From positions 8,047 through 72,046 of the forward strand of contig JBAXOA010000006.1 in the NCBI GenBank assembly GCA_037133495.1: a DNA stretch of 64,000 bases. Reading direction: 5' to 3'. The stretch's first letter is position 1. Each line of letters opens with the position of its first letter. A model generated the notes under the pieces. It did not search any database. It saw only the letters and a program-made list of their open reading frames with translations, and was not told the DNA's origin. The position numbers and the translations under genes were made by a program. This document shows positions 1-9,270 of this stretch, one piece after another. The DNA is from JAAFHB01 sp037133495 (lineage in GTDB: Bacteria; Bacteroidota; Bacteroidia; Bacteroidales; Prolixibacteraceae).

Positions 1-524
1 AAGGAAAGCACAATGTGTACAACTCGATGGCAGCCGGAATTTCGGGAAGCATTTTAGGTCTGCGAAAAGAGGATATGCGCGAATGCCTCAGCGACTTCCA
101 GGGTGTTGAACATCGCCTTGAACGGTTTTTACGTGTTCACAACATCGAATTTATTAATGACTCAAAAGCGACAAATATCAATTCGGTTTGGTGGGCACTC
201 GAAAGTATGCAGACACCTGTCGTGTGGATTGTTGGTGGAGTCGATAAAGGAAACGATTATTCGATATTATTTGATCTCGTAAAAGAAAAGGTCAAAGCGA
301 TTGTATGCATTGGAAAGGACAATCAAAAAATCATCGCGGCGTTCAGCAGTTTGGGGAAAGAGATTGTTGAATCAAATAACATGGATGAAGCGGTCAGGAG
401 CGCGTATTTTCTGGCTTCTAAGGGAGACACGGTATTGCTTTCGCCGGCTTGTGCCAGTTTCGATCTTTTCAAAAATTACGAGGAGCGCGGAAGAAAATTT
501 AAAGAAGCAGTACGCAATCTTTAA
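1..524 (+). CDS. murD: UDP-N-acetylmuramoylalanine--D-glutamate ligase, C-terminal part (cut by window edge)
   Basis: C-terminal part (about 174 residues) of the cytoplasmic Mur ligase that adds D-glutamate to UDP-MurNAc-L-Ala using ATP. The frame is open to the left edge, so the true start and the ATP P-loop lie outside the window. The visible part opens with GKHNVYNSMAA, a Mur-ligase motif, followed by EHRLE, NDSKATN and GGVDKGNDY, all typical of the MurD C-terminal half. The in-frame GTG at 15 is internal, not a start. It is the first visible gene of a dcw (division and cell wall) cluster, with ftsW about 100 bases downstream. The spacer 525-627 carries the heptamer TTCAATG twice plus a near copy, and no gene. 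Confidence 0.93.
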   Translation, partial: GKHNVYNSMAAGISGSILGLRKEDMRECLSDFQGVEHRLERFLRVHNIEFINDSKATNINSVWWALESMQTPVVWIVGGVDKGNDYSILFDLVKEKVKAIVCIGKDNQKIIAAFSSLGKEIVESNNMDEAVRSAYFLASKGDTVLLSPACASFDLFKNYEERGRKFKEAVRNL

Positions 525-627
525 AACCAATGTTCAATGTTCAATGATTAATGCTCAATGGACATTGGTAGGTTATCAATCTCACTCTTGTGTGAAGAGG
601 GTGTTTTAAAAGACAAATAACAAAAAA

Positions 628-1851
628 ATGGATATTGGAGAATTAAAGCAATACATTAAAGGAGACAGGATCGTCTGGGCCGTGCTTGTGGCGCTGACGT
701 GCCTCTCGCTGCTGATCGTATATAGCTCAACCGGCGCTCTTGCTTACCGGCAGGCAGAAGGAAATACCACGTATTATATTTTGCGTCAGTTGATTTTTCA
801 AGGTGCAGGATATGGCGCAATCATTATCATGCTGAATTACATTCCTGTAAAATTATATAACCGGTTCGCTAACGCTTCCTTCGTCATTGCAATTGTCTTT
901 GTATTACTTGGGTTAGTTTTTGGAAGAGGTGGAGAAGGAAGTACAGGCCGGACACTTCCTTTAGGATTTATTAGTTTTCAACCGGCAGAGATTGCAAAAG
1001 TGGCAATTATCTTATGGATTGCACGTTTACTTGCTAATAACCAAAAAGATAAAAGATTATTGCGTATCGCTTTTTTAAAAATAGTCATCGGCTTAGGTGT
1101 GCTCTGTCTGCTGATTTCGATGGCCAATTTTTCTTCTGCAGTTTTGCTCTTCGGTACTGCTATGATCATGATGTTTGTGGGTAGAATACCATTTAAATAC
1201 CTGTTATTTATGATATTGGCAGGCTTGGGATTTGTGCTGCTTATTTATTTTGCAGCTCCTCTGCTCCCTGAAAAGGGAAACTTCGGACGAATTCAAACCA
1301 TCCGAGGAAGGATTGACAGGCATCTGCATGGTGATAAAGCCTCTGAAAAAGGGCTTACTCAGGATGATTTTGCCAAGATTGCCATTCACATGGGTGGCGT
1401 GGCAGGGGTTGGCGCCGGCAAAACCAAAATCAGCAATTTTATGCCTGCGGCTTACAACGACTTCATCTATTCTATTATCATCGAAGAGTATGGCCTGATC
1501 GGAGGAATTGTGGTTCCATTGCTTTATCTTATTTTTCTGACCCGAGGTGGTATCATAATCCGAAAATGCAACCGGACATTTCCTACATTTCTGGCCACTG
1601 GTGCTGTATCTGTCATTATTCTGCAAGCCATTATCAATATGGCAGTTTCTTCGGGTGCCATTCCCGTAACCGGTCAGCCGCTTCCATGGGTCAGCTGGGG
1701 CGGTACATCGCAGGTATTTACCGCACTGACATTTGGATTATTGCTTAGTGTAAGCTCAGAAACAGATGAAGAATCACAGCGTGAGGTAGAAAATAATTTC
1801 AATCCGGATGGAGTACTGCCGGATGAAGACCTTGTTTTGACAAAAGATTAA
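628..1851 (+). CDS. ftsW: Septal peptidoglycan glycosyltransferase FtsW (SEDS family)
   Basis: Polytopic inner-membrane SEDS protein that polymerises lipid II at the division septum, working with the class B PBP FtsI. It is 407 residues long with about ten hydrophobic segments, and the SEDS signature near the C-terminus is clear (SSGAIPVTGQPLPWVSWGG). A polar cytoplasmic tail of about 30 residues follows. It sits at its usual place in the dcw order, between murD and murG, and murG starts 1 base after its stop, so the two are probably co-translated. RodA is the only close alternative, and the context argues for FtsW. Confidence 0.95.
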   Translation: MDIGELKQYIKGDRIVWAVLVALTCLSLLIVYSSTGALAYRQAEGNTTYYILRQLIFQGAGYGAIIIMLNYIPVKLYNRFANASFVIAIVFVLLGLVFGRGGEGSTGRTLPLGFISFQPAEIAKVAIILWIARLLANNQKDKRLLRIAFLKIVIGLGVLCLLISMANFSSAVLLFGTAMIMMFVGRIPFKYLLFMILAGLGFVLLIYFAAPLLPEKGNFGRIQTIRGRIDRHLHGDKASEKGLTQDDFAKIAIHMGGVAGVGAGKTKISNFMPAAYNDFIYSIIIEEYGLIGGIVVPLLYLIFLTRGGIIIRKCNRTFPTFLATGAVSVIILQAIINMAVSSGAIPVTGQPLPWVSWGGTSQVFTALTFGLLLSVSSETDEESQREVENNFNPDGVLPDEDLVLTKD

Positions 1852-1852
1852 A

Positions 1853-2965
1853 ATGGGAAAATTAAAATTTATAGTTAGTGGCGGTGGTACAGGAGGACAT
1901 ATCTTCCCGGCTTTGTCTATTGCCGATGGACTGCAAAAGCGTTTCCCTGACTGCGAAATACTTTTTGTAGGCGCCGAAGGGAAGATGGAAATGGAAAAAG
2001 TGCCTGCTGCAGGTTATCCGATTGTTGGATTACCTGTTGCCGGATTTCACCGTGGCGAAATCTGGCGAAACCTGGCTTTTATCCCTAAACTGATTCGCTC
2101 ACTGATGAAAGCAAAAAAAGTGGTCAAAGAATTTCAGCCTGATGTTGTAATCGGCGTGGGTGGTTATGCCAGCGGTCCCGTTCTTCGTGTGGCAACCACC
2201 CTCGGTATCCCAACAGTACTTCAGGAGCAAAATTCTTATGCCGGAGTTACCAATAAAATCCTGGGAAAGAAAGCCAGTAAAATATGTGTGGCATACGACA
2301 AGATGGAACGCTTTTTCCCTGCCGGAAAAATTGTGTTTACCGGCAACCCGATTCGCAGCGGATTGTCGGAAATCCTTCCAAAATCGGAGGAAGCCAAAGA
2401 ATTTTTTAATGTTGATACTGATCAGCGTATAATCCTGGTTGTTGGTGGTAGTCTCGGAGCACGGACCCTTAACGAAAGTATGCTTGCAAATCTCGAACTG
2501 ATCCGGAATTCAGATGTCCTGTTCATTTGGCAAACCGGTAAATATTATTTCAAAGCCATTCAATCTCAACTGGATAATCATCAGGTAAGCAATATCCGGC
2601 TGATGGAATTTATTCCGAGAATGGATCTTGCCTATTCGCTGGCTGATGTAGTGATTTCGCGGGCAGGAGCAGGAACAATATCCGAACTTTGCATCGTTGG
2701 CGCACCATCTGTTCTGGTTCCGTCACCCAATGTTTCTGAAGACCATCAAACCCGTAACGCGATGTCGCTGGTCGAAAAAGGAGCTGCTGTTCTTGTAAAA
2801 GATCCCGATGCGGTTAACAACCTTGTCAGCGAGGCACTGACATTGGTGGCTGATCGGGAGAAATGCCTTCAACTTTCGCAAAGCATTAAAAAGCTGGCCA
2901 CTCCAAATGCAACAGAAGATATTATTTCGGTTATCGGAACATTATTAAAGCATAAAAATGATTGA
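1853..2965 (+). CDS. murG: UDP-GlcNAc:lipid I N-acetylglucosaminyltransferase MurG
   Basis: Peripheral inner-membrane GT28 glycosyltransferase that adds GlcNAc to lipid I to make lipid II. It has 370 residues, the normal family length. The N-terminal loop GGGTGGHIFPALSIA binds the lipid pyrophosphate side. The C-terminal half carries VGGSLGARTLNE and the donor-binding stretch SRAGAGTISELC followed by HQTRNA. Its last 8 bases overlap the start of murC, a normal coupling in dcw clusters. Confidence 0.96.
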   Translation: MGKLKFIVSGGGTGGHIFPALSIADGLQKRFPDCEILFVGAEGKMEMEKVPAAGYPIVGLPVAGFHRGEIWRNLAFIPKLIRSLMKAKKVVKEFQPDVVIGVGGYASGPVLRVATTLGIPTVLQEQNSYAGVTNKILGKKASKICVAYDKMERFFPAGKIVFTGNPIRSGLSEILPKSEEAKEFFNVDTDQRIILVVGGSLGARTLNESMLANLELIRNSDVLFIWQTGKYYFKAIQSQLDNHQVSNIRLMEFIPRMDLAYSLADVVISRAGAGTISELCIVGAPSVLVPSPNVSEDHQTRNAMSLVEKGAAVLVKDPDAVNNLVSEALTLVADREKCLQLSQSIKKLATPNATEDIISVIGTLLKHKND

Positions 2966-4346
2966 AATTGACAAAATAGAACGGGTATATCTCCTTGGAA
3001 TCGGTGGAATCGGCATGAGCGCTCTTGCCCGCTACTTCCTTTTTATCGGTAAAAAGGTTGACGGATACGATAAAACAGCCTCTTCTTTGACGCATGATCT
3101 TGAAAAAGAGGGTATTGCAGTGCATTACAGCGAAGATTTACAAAAGGTTCCATCACTTGCAGAAAAAAATACAACCGTTATTATTTATACACCTGCAGTT
3201 CCGAATGACTTTCCTGAACTTTCCTATTTCCGGGAAAACGGATTTGCGCTTTATAAACGCTCAAAAGTATTAGGTCTGCTGACATCCGGCAAACGTTGCA
3301 TTGCCATAGCCGGAACGCATGGGAAAACATCGGTTACCACAATGACCGCGCATCTTCTCAAACAATCGGCAGTCGATTGCTCAGCTTTTATTGGTGGCAT
3401 TTCCAAGAATTACGGAACCAATCTGCTGTTGCCTCAAAATAACAGTCAATTCATTGTTGCTGAGGCAGATGAATTTGACAGATCCTTTCTTCAACTGCAT
3501 CCCGAACTGGCAGTAATTACCTGGATGGATGCCGATCACCTCGATATTTATGGTGATCACGAAAATATGATTAAGGCATTTATTGAATTTATTTCACAAA
3601 TTCAGAAAGGCGGAGCATTGCTCTATCGCAAAGGACTAAGTATCGACAATCGGTGGAACGAAAACATCAGGTATTTCAGTTATTCGATTAAAGAAACTGC
3701 TGATTTTCAGGCATTAAATATCAGAATTATCGATGGAGCTTACCATTTCGATTTAAAAACACCGTTTGGAGAGCTACCAAATCTATCACTTACCTATCCG
3801 GGATTGATGAACGTCGAAAATGCCGTAGCTGCTTGCGGGATGGCGCTGCTCAGCGGTGTTACCAAGGACGAAATCCGGACATCACTTCCAGTGTATAGTG
3901 GCGTTGCACGACGTTTTGATGTCAGGTTTAAAGGCAAAAAAATTGTTTATATCGATGATTATGCACATCATCCGCGCGAACTCGAAGCGACCATTCAGTC
4001 GGTTCGCGATCTTTATCCCGGTAAACGGATAACCGGTATTTTCCAGCCACATCTTTTCTCCCGGACGAAAGATTTCGCCGATGAATTTGCTGAAGCACTG
4101 GACCTGCTTGATGATGCTTTGGTTATGGAGATTTATCCTGCCCGTGAATTACCTGTCGAAGGTGTCGATTCATCGATAATATTGAATAAAATGAAGTTAA
4201 TGAGCCGGATTCGTTGCTCGAAAGCATCCTTCCCGGCAATACTCGATAACTATCAGCCGGAAATCTTACTCACGCTTGGCGCGGGGGATATTGACCGGTT
4301 GATTGATCCAATTGTAACTTATCTGAGCCGAAAAGAAGATGTTTAA
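2958..4346 (+). CDS. murC: UDP-N-acetylmuramate--L-alanine ligase
   Basis: Cytoplasmic ATP-dependent ligase that adds L-alanine to UDP-MurNAc, the first step of the stem peptide. It has 462 residues. The N-terminal Rossmann motif LGIGGIGMSALARY binds UDP-MurNAc, the P-loop is IAGTHGKTSVTTM, and the C-terminal domain has DDYAHHPREL. It overlaps murG upstream by 8 bases and ftsQ downstream by 8 bases, so translation through murG-murC-ftsQ is probably coupled. The order murG-murC-ftsQ without ddl is usual in Bacteroidota. Confidence 0.96.
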   Translation: MIEIDKIERVYLLGIGGIGMSALARYFLFIGKKVDGYDKTASSLTHDLEKEGIAVHYSEDLQKVPSLAEKNTTVIIYTPAVPNDFPELSYFRENGFALYKRSKVLGLLTSGKRCIAIAGTHGKTSVTTMTAHLLKQSAVDCSAFIGGISKNYGTNLLLPQNNSQFIVAEADEFDRSFLQLHPELAVITWMDADHLDIYGDHENMIKAFIEFISQIQKGGALLYRKGLSIDNRWNENIRYFSYSIKETADFQALNIRIIDGAYHFDLKTPFGELPNLSLTYPGLMNVENAVAACGMALLSGVTKDEIRTSLPVYSGVARRFDVRFKGKKIVYIDDYAHHPRELEATIQSVRDLYPGKRITGIFQPHLFSRTKDFADEFAEALDLLDDALVMEIYPARELPVEGVDSSIILNKMKLMSRIRCSKASFPAILDNYQPEILLTLGAGDIDRLIDPIVTYLSRKEDV

Positions 4347-5091
4347 AAAAGCGTTGCATATTGCCCTTTGGAGTCTCTCTGTTGTTGTGATATTTATATC
4401 ATTGGGATTTTCAATTAAGCAAAATCAACAACTAAAATGTGCCGATGTGAGGGTTAATATTACCGATTCGATACAAGAACAGTTTATCCGAAGCAACGAC
4501 ATCGAACAATGGGTGCGCAGAAATTACCGTGGAGTTTTTGGACAACCACTTCACTCTGTCGATCTCCGAAAGATAGAGGATGGATTGCGAAAGTTGCAAT
4601 CGATTGAAAATGTTGCAGTTTATACCAATGTTTACGATAACGGTGTAAAAAGTTTTGGTTCGTTAGTCGTAAAAATAAAACAACGGGAACCGGTTTTCAG
4701 GGTCGTTGGTGCCGGACACGCTTTTTACATGGATAAACTTGGCAAAGTAATTGACTGGTCGCCCCGGTATACTCCAAGAGTTTTAATTGTTGGTGGCCTT
4801 GTCTCGCCCGATTTTGCCCGTAAAAAGCTTTTGCCGTTGATCAGTTTTATAAACGGTAACCCATTCTGGAGCGCACAGATCGATCAGATTTATGTGAACG
4901 CGGTAGGCGAGCTTTCGATGATTCCCAGAGTTGGCGAACAGATAATTCTTTTCGGTGAACCGGAGGATTTTCAGATTAAATTTCGTAATCTTAAGGCATT
5001 GTATACCGAAGGATTCAAAAATGGGGGATGGAGCCTTTATAAAACCATCAATGTAGAATTTCGTAATCAAATAGTTTGCACAAAAAAATAA
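4339..5091 (+). CDS. ftsQ: Cell division protein FtsQ/DivIB-like
   Basis: Bitopic inner-membrane division protein of 250 residues with one N-terminal membrane helix (about residues 6-25, before IKQNQQLK). The periplasmic part looks like a POTRA/FtsQ domain (DIEQWVRRNYRGVFGQPLHS, then LRKIEDGLRKLQSIENVAVY). FtsQ links cytoplasmic FtsA/FtsZ to the septal synthases FtsW/FtsI. Sequence conservation in this family is low, so the call rests on topology plus position: it starts inside the end of murC and ends 6 bases before ftsA. Confidence 0.85.
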   Translation: MFKKALHIALWSLSVVVIFISLGFSIKQNQQLKCADVRVNITDSIQEQFIRSNDIEQWVRRNYRGVFGQPLHSVDLRKIEDGLRKLQSIENVAVYTNVYDNGVKSFGSLVVKIKQREPVFRVVGAGHAFYMDKLGKVIDWSPRYTPRVLIVGGLVSPDFARKKLLPLISFINGNPFWSAQIDQIYVNAVGELSMIPRVGEQIILFGEPEDFQIKFRNLKALYTEGFKNGGWSLYKTINVEFRNQIVCTKK

Positions 5092-5097
5092 GTAGTT

Positions 5098-6426
5098 ATG
5101 AACCTTACAAGAGAATTGGTTGCTGCAATTGACTTAGGTACCTTAAGGACCAGAGCTGCAATTGGCCGTTTTACCTCGGACGGAAAACTTGAAATCGTCG
5201 CTTTTTCAGAAGCATTGACACAGGGAGTCCGAAACGGAGTAGTCGTGAATATCGACGAGGCTGCATTATCAATTGCCAGTGTTATCAGTTCGCTTGAAAG
5301 AAGCCTTAACCTGAAGGTGAGAAGGGTCTTTGCCGGAATCTCAGGACAGAAAATCGTCAGCCGTCAGTCAAATGGATACCGGATGACAGAAAACGGCGAA
5401 GTGACTCAAACCCTGATCAGCTCATTGATGGGTGAAGCACAGCGGTATTCCGGCGGTTTGGGAGAAAAAGTGTACCATCTCACACCGGACGAATTTGCAG
5501 TTGATGGCGAACGTGGTGTAAATAATCCTGTCGGGATGGCCGGTCATCGTATTGATGCCTCCTTTACAGTGATTTCAGCATCAGAATCATATGAACAGAA
5601 TCTAAAAAAGAGCATCGAAAAAGCTGGTTATGAGCTTGCCGGTGCTTTCATCAACCCTTACGTGCAAGGATCAGGCTTCCTTTCGAAAGATGAAAAAGAG
5701 GCCGGCGTAATTCTTCTCGACTTTGGCGCCGGAACAACAGGCATATCCCTCTATTACGAAAACAAACTCCGGCTAGCTGCTGAATTGCCTTTTGGAGGTA
5801 ACGTGATCTCCAACGATATCCGTGAGGGATGTAACATCATTCCAAGGCATGCCGAAATGGTGAAAATTCAATGTGGCTATGCCTTTTCAGAACTGGCTCC
5901 CGAGAATAAATTTGCTCAGATTCCTGAAGTGGAAGGGTGGCATGCCAAAGAGATTAGTTTTCGGAACCTTTCAGGAATCATTCAGGCACGACTTGAAGAG
6001 ATTATAGAAGGTGTTAACTATCAGATTGAATCCACAGGTCTGTTGAATAAACTTGGAGCAGGAATTGTTCTGGCAGGTGGTGGCTCAAAGATGAGAGATA
6101 TCGATAAATTAGTCAGCTATATGACCGGATTCGATGTTCGCTTTGGCAAACCCGTAGTTCCAATAAGAGAACAACTCTTCAACGAACAAATTATGAATGC
6201 TCAATCAGCCAATATTATTGGTTTGCTGATCAATGGATTATACCAGGCACGAAGTATGAAATACCCTCAGGGAATGATTGTCTCCGATACTCCTGAAGAG
6301 GGGAAAAAGAAACAAACGGCAAAAAATCAGGGATCCGGGTTGAAAACCATGGTCTCTGATCTTTTTGGTCGTGCAAAAGAGGGTCTCAACGGATTAATTT
6401 CTGATGAAGACCACGAAATAAATTAA
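5098..6426 (+). CDS. ftsA: Cell division actin-like ATPase FtsA
   Basis: Actin-fold ATPase that tethers FtsZ filaments to the membrane. It has 442 residues. Nucleotide-binding motifs are visible: phosphate-1 AIDLGTLRTRAAIG, phosphate-2 LLDFGAGTTGISLY and the adenosine motif AGGGSKMRDI. After a basic linker the protein ends in a short amphipathic stretch (residues 420-441, SDLFGRA to GLISDEDHEI), the expected membrane-targeting helix followed by an acidic end. The same C-terminal pattern recurs in the next gene, the first ftsZ copy. Confidence 0.95.
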   Translation: MNLTRELVAAIDLGTLRTRAAIGRFTSDGKLEIVAFSEALTQGVRNGVVVNIDEAALSIASVISSLERSLNLKVRRVFAGISGQKIVSRQSNGYRMTENGEVTQTLISSLMGEAQRYSGGLGEKVYHLTPDEFAVDGERGVNNPVGMAGHRIDASFTVISASESYEQNLKKSIEKAGYELAGAFINPYVQGSGFLSKDEKEAGVILLDFGAGTTGISLYYENKLRLAAELPFGGNVISNDIREGCNIIPRHAEMVKIQCGYAFSELAPENKFAQIPEVEGWHAKEISFRNLSGIIQARLEEIIEGVNYQIESTGLLNKLGAGIVLAGGGSKMRDIDKLVSYMTGFDVRFGKPVVPIREQLFNEQIMNAQSANIIGLLINGLYQARSMKYPQGMIVSDTPEEGKKKQTAKNQGSGLKTMVSDLFGRAKEGLNGLISDEDHEIN

Positions 6427-6444
6427 AATCAATTTGTTTATCAG

Positions 6445-7764
6445 ATGGAAAATAACACAGACGATTTATTAACCTTCGGGTTTCAGCACGATTATCAGTC
6501 AATCATTAAAGTGGTTGGTGTTGGCGGCGGCGGCGGAAACGCAGTAAATCATATGTTTCGTAAAGGCATTGCAGGGGTTGACTTCCTGGTGTGTAATACT
6601 GATGCACAGGCACTTGTAAACAGCCCGGTGCCTGTAAAAGTTCAGTTGGGTGTTTCTCTCACAGAAGGGCGTGGTGCCGGAAACAAACCCAAACGCGGTG
6701 AACAGGCTGCGATAGAAAACCTGGCCGAAATTAGAACAGTGCTTGAGACCGGAACAAAAATGCTGTTTATTACTGCCGGAATGGGCGGAGGTACAGGCAC
6801 AGGAGCAGCACCCGTTATCGCTCAGCTTGCGCGCGAAATGGATATTCTCACTATTGCCGTGGTTACACTTCCTTCAATTAAAGAGGGACGGTTACGTTAT
6901 GAACAGGCAATCGAAGGGATCAAAAGGTTGCAGCGGTTTGTCGACAGCTTACTGGTAATCAGCAATGAAAATTTACATAAAGTATACGGTGATCTGCCTG
7001 CCCGCGAAGCTTTTGCCCAGGCTGATAATATCGTGGCTGCCGCGGTAAAAGGGTGTGCCGAAATCATCACGCTTCACGGGAATATCAACATCGACTTTGC
7101 CGATGTGAATACGGTATTGCGCGAAAGTGGCGTCTTCATTATGGGCACCGGATTTGCTGAAGGAGAAAACCGGGCCATGCGCGCTGCTGAAGAGGCCTTG
7201 AAATCGCCGCTTTTGGATAGCAACGACATATTTGGAACTGAAAATATTCTCCTCAACATCACCTCAGGTGACGATGAGGTGCGGATGGGTGAGATTGGTG
7301 ATATTATTGATTATCTGCAGAATGCAGCCGGCGATAATGCCAATATCATCTGGGGTAACGGTTATGACGCCAAACTTGGCAATCAAATTAGTGTGACAGT
7401 AATCGCTACGGGCTTTGAGATCAATCCAAACCGGATACTTCGCCCTGAGCCAGTCAGAGAAACTGTGGTCATCCCGGTGCAGGATAAAATCTTTCAACCG
7501 GTAAACCCGGAACCTGCAGCCGCAAAGATTAATGAGACCGAGCAGGCAGAACCTTCTATGGTATTTGAGTTAAATCCCGATGAGAGCTTTACAGTTCTTA
7601 AAGATGAGAAAACACGCGAAGCCGACCAGAAGATACGCAGCTCCAAATTGGAAAATAAACAGCCAAAACCTAAAACTGCGGATAGCGCTGAACCGATAAG
7701 TAATTGGTTTACCCGACAGTTTGGCGGTCTCTTCACTGAAGAAGATGATGATATTGGCAAATAA
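6445..7764 (+). CDS. ftsZ: Cell division GTPase FtsZ, first copy with an atypical C-terminus
   Basis: Tubulin-like GTPase of the division ring, 439 residues. All residues for GTP binding and hydrolysis are present: VGVGGGGGNAVNHM at about 24-37, the tubulin signature GGGTGTG at 114-120, EGRLR at about 147-151 and the T7 loop N215-x-D217-x-x-D220. Residues from about 335 form a charged linker. The extreme C-terminus is not the usual FtsZ peptide: it reads SNWFTRQFGGLFTEEDDDI (419-437), an amphipathic stretch with an acidic end that resembles the end of the neighbouring FtsA. It starts 18 bases after ftsA and is followed by a second, diverged ftsZ. Function as a GTPase is secure; its specialised role is inference. 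Confidence 0.93.
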   Translation: MENNTDDLLTFGFQHDYQSIIKVVGVGGGGGNAVNHMFRKGIAGVDFLVCNTDAQALVNSPVPVKVQLGVSLTEGRGAGNKPKRGEQAAIENLAEIRTVLETGTKMLFITAGMGGGTGTGAAPVIAQLAREMDILTIAVVTLPSIKEGRLRYEQAIEGIKRLQRFVDSLLVISNENLHKVYGDLPAREAFAQADNIVAAAVKGCAEIITLHGNINIDFADVNTVLRESGVFIMGTGFAEGENRAMRAAEEALKSPLLDSNDIFGTENILLNITSGDDEVRMGEIGDIIDYLQNAAGDNANIIWGNGYDAKLGNQISVTVIATGFEINPNRILRPEPVRETVVIPVQDKIFQPVNPEPAAAKINETEQAEPSMVFELNPDESFTVLKDEKTREADQKIRSSKLENKQPKPKTADSAEPISNWFTRQFGGLFTEEDDDIGK

Positions 7765-7799
7765 TATTGAAAGTCAAACAACAAATAAAATCGAACAAA

Positions 7800-9215
7800 A
7801 TGACTGAATTAATAGAATTTGATCTGCCCGTAAGCAGTGAAAAAATTATCAAAGTAATTGGAGTAGGCGGCGGTGGAGGTAATGCGGTCAATCACATGTA
7901 CCGTCAGGGAATTAAGGATGTCGACTTTGCAGTCTGCAATACCGATGCCCAGGCCCTCATGAACAGCCCTGTTCCAATTAAAGTTCAGCTTGGTTCAGAA
8001 CTCACCGAAGGACGGGGCGCCGGAAACAAACCCGACGTTGGACGCGATTCTGCAATTGAAAATTTAGACGACATAGATAAACTGCTTGATGGCAATACTA
8101 AAATGGTTTTCATCACAGCGGGAATGGGAGGCGGAACCGGAACGGGTGCAGCACCTGTTATCGCTCAGGCAGCCCGCGATCGTAAAATACTCACAATCGG
8201 CATTGTATCTATTCCATTCCGAAACGAAGGACGATTGCGGATTCAACAAGCTATCGAAGGAATTCGGGAGATGGAGACATGTGTTGACTCTTTGCTCGTC
8301 ATTAACAACGAACGAATCAGAGAGATTTATGGCGATTTCCCAATCTCAAAGGCCTTTTCAAAGGCCGATGATGTGCTGGCTATTGCCGCGAAGGGGATAG
8401 CTGAGATTATCACCTGCCCCGGATTTATCAACGTTGACTTTGAAGATGTGAGGACTGTTATGCAAAATTCAGGAGTTGCCATTATGGGTTCTTTTCAGGC
8501 TACAGGCGAAAACCGCGCCAGAAAGGCCGTGGAAGGGGCATTGAATTCTCCGCTTTTAAATAATAATGATATACGGGGTGCCAAAAATATTCTCGTTAAC
8601 ATCACCTCGGGTGAAACCAACGAAGTAACCATGGACGAAATGAATCTCGTTAATGAGTATGTACAGGAAATGGCAGGTAATAATGCCGACCTGATCTATG
8701 GCGTTGCAGTAGATCCGGCTATGGATGAAGCAATCAGCGTAACTGTAATTGCAACAGGATTCAAAACAAGTTCAATCCCTGAAATGAATGGCGGCGCTCA
8801 GCCTCAACGCGAAAGAGTGCCGCTTCTCGACGATAACAATGACTTTCCTGCTGGATTTTTTGGGAGTGAAACAACTTCTCATCCTAAAAAGCATCCATCT
8901 TTCACCGAACCTCCAACAATGGATAAGAAAGATGAGATTATTAAGCAACTATACCCGCCCATCCGAATCGATCCTTTTGGCGACGGAACTTCAGAGGAAG
9001 GAAAGAAGGTGATGCAGGTCAATTTTTTTAACGAAACAGAAGATTATATCGAGGAGCTTTCTAAAATCCCTGCTTACGAACGGAGAAATGCCAAAAACAC
9101 CAATAATCCTTTAGCCAATAATCGCGAAGTATCGCGGTATACCTTATCCGGCAACCGTGATGAAGGTCCTCGTCTGAGAAAAAACAACTCCTTTCTTCAC
9201 GATAAAGCGGATTGA
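7800..9215 (+). CDS. ftsZ: Cell division GTPase FtsZ, second copy with the usual C-terminal peptide
   Basis: Second complete FtsZ, 471 residues from the ATG at 7800; a TTG 33 bases upstream is in frame but the leader it would add (MKVKQQIKSNK) is not FtsZ-like. GTP-binding (GVGGGGGNAVNHM, GMGGGTGTGAAP) and T7-loop (FINVDFEDV) motifs are intact. It aligns with the first copy over the whole GTPase domain but with many substitutions, so this is an old duplication and not an assembly artefact. The C-terminus ends NNSFLHDKAD, which matches the short conserved peptide at the end of ordinary Bacteroidota FtsZ, the part that binds FtsA and other partners. This copy is therefore the better candidate for the canonical ring protein. 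Confidence 0.94.
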   Translation: MTELIEFDLPVSSEKIIKVIGVGGGGGNAVNHMYRQGIKDVDFAVCNTDAQALMNSPVPIKVQLGSELTEGRGAGNKPDVGRDSAIENLDDIDKLLDGNTKMVFITAGMGGGTGTGAAPVIAQAARDRKILTIGIVSIPFRNEGRLRIQQAIEGIREMETCVDSLLVINNERIREIYGDFPISKAFSKADDVLAIAAKGIAEIITCPGFINVDFEDVRTVMQNSGVAIMGSFQATGENRARKAVEGALNSPLLNNNDIRGAKNILVNITSGETNEVTMDEMNLVNEYVQEMAGNNADLIYGVAVDPAMDEAISVTVIATGFKTSSIPEMNGGAQPQRERVPLLDDNNDFPAGFFGSETTSHPKKHPSFTEPPTMDKKDEIIKQLYPPIRIDPFGDGTSEEGKKVMQVNFFNETEDYIEELSKIPAYERRNAKNTNNPLANNREVSRYTLSGNRDEGPRLRKNNSFLHDKAD

Positions 9216-9270
9216 AAAATTAATGTTCAATTTAAAAATTGTCAATTTACAATACCTAAAATACATCAAT

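Noticed and set aside
1204..1626. 140-codon reverse frame inside ftsW
   Set aside because: It lies wholly antisense to a well-supported gene and resembles no protein; similar antisense frames at 44089-44496 and 57727-58146 are rejected for the same reason.
6445..9215. ftsZ duplication as an assembly artefact
   Set aside because: The two copies differ throughout at protein and DNA level and have unrelated C-termini.
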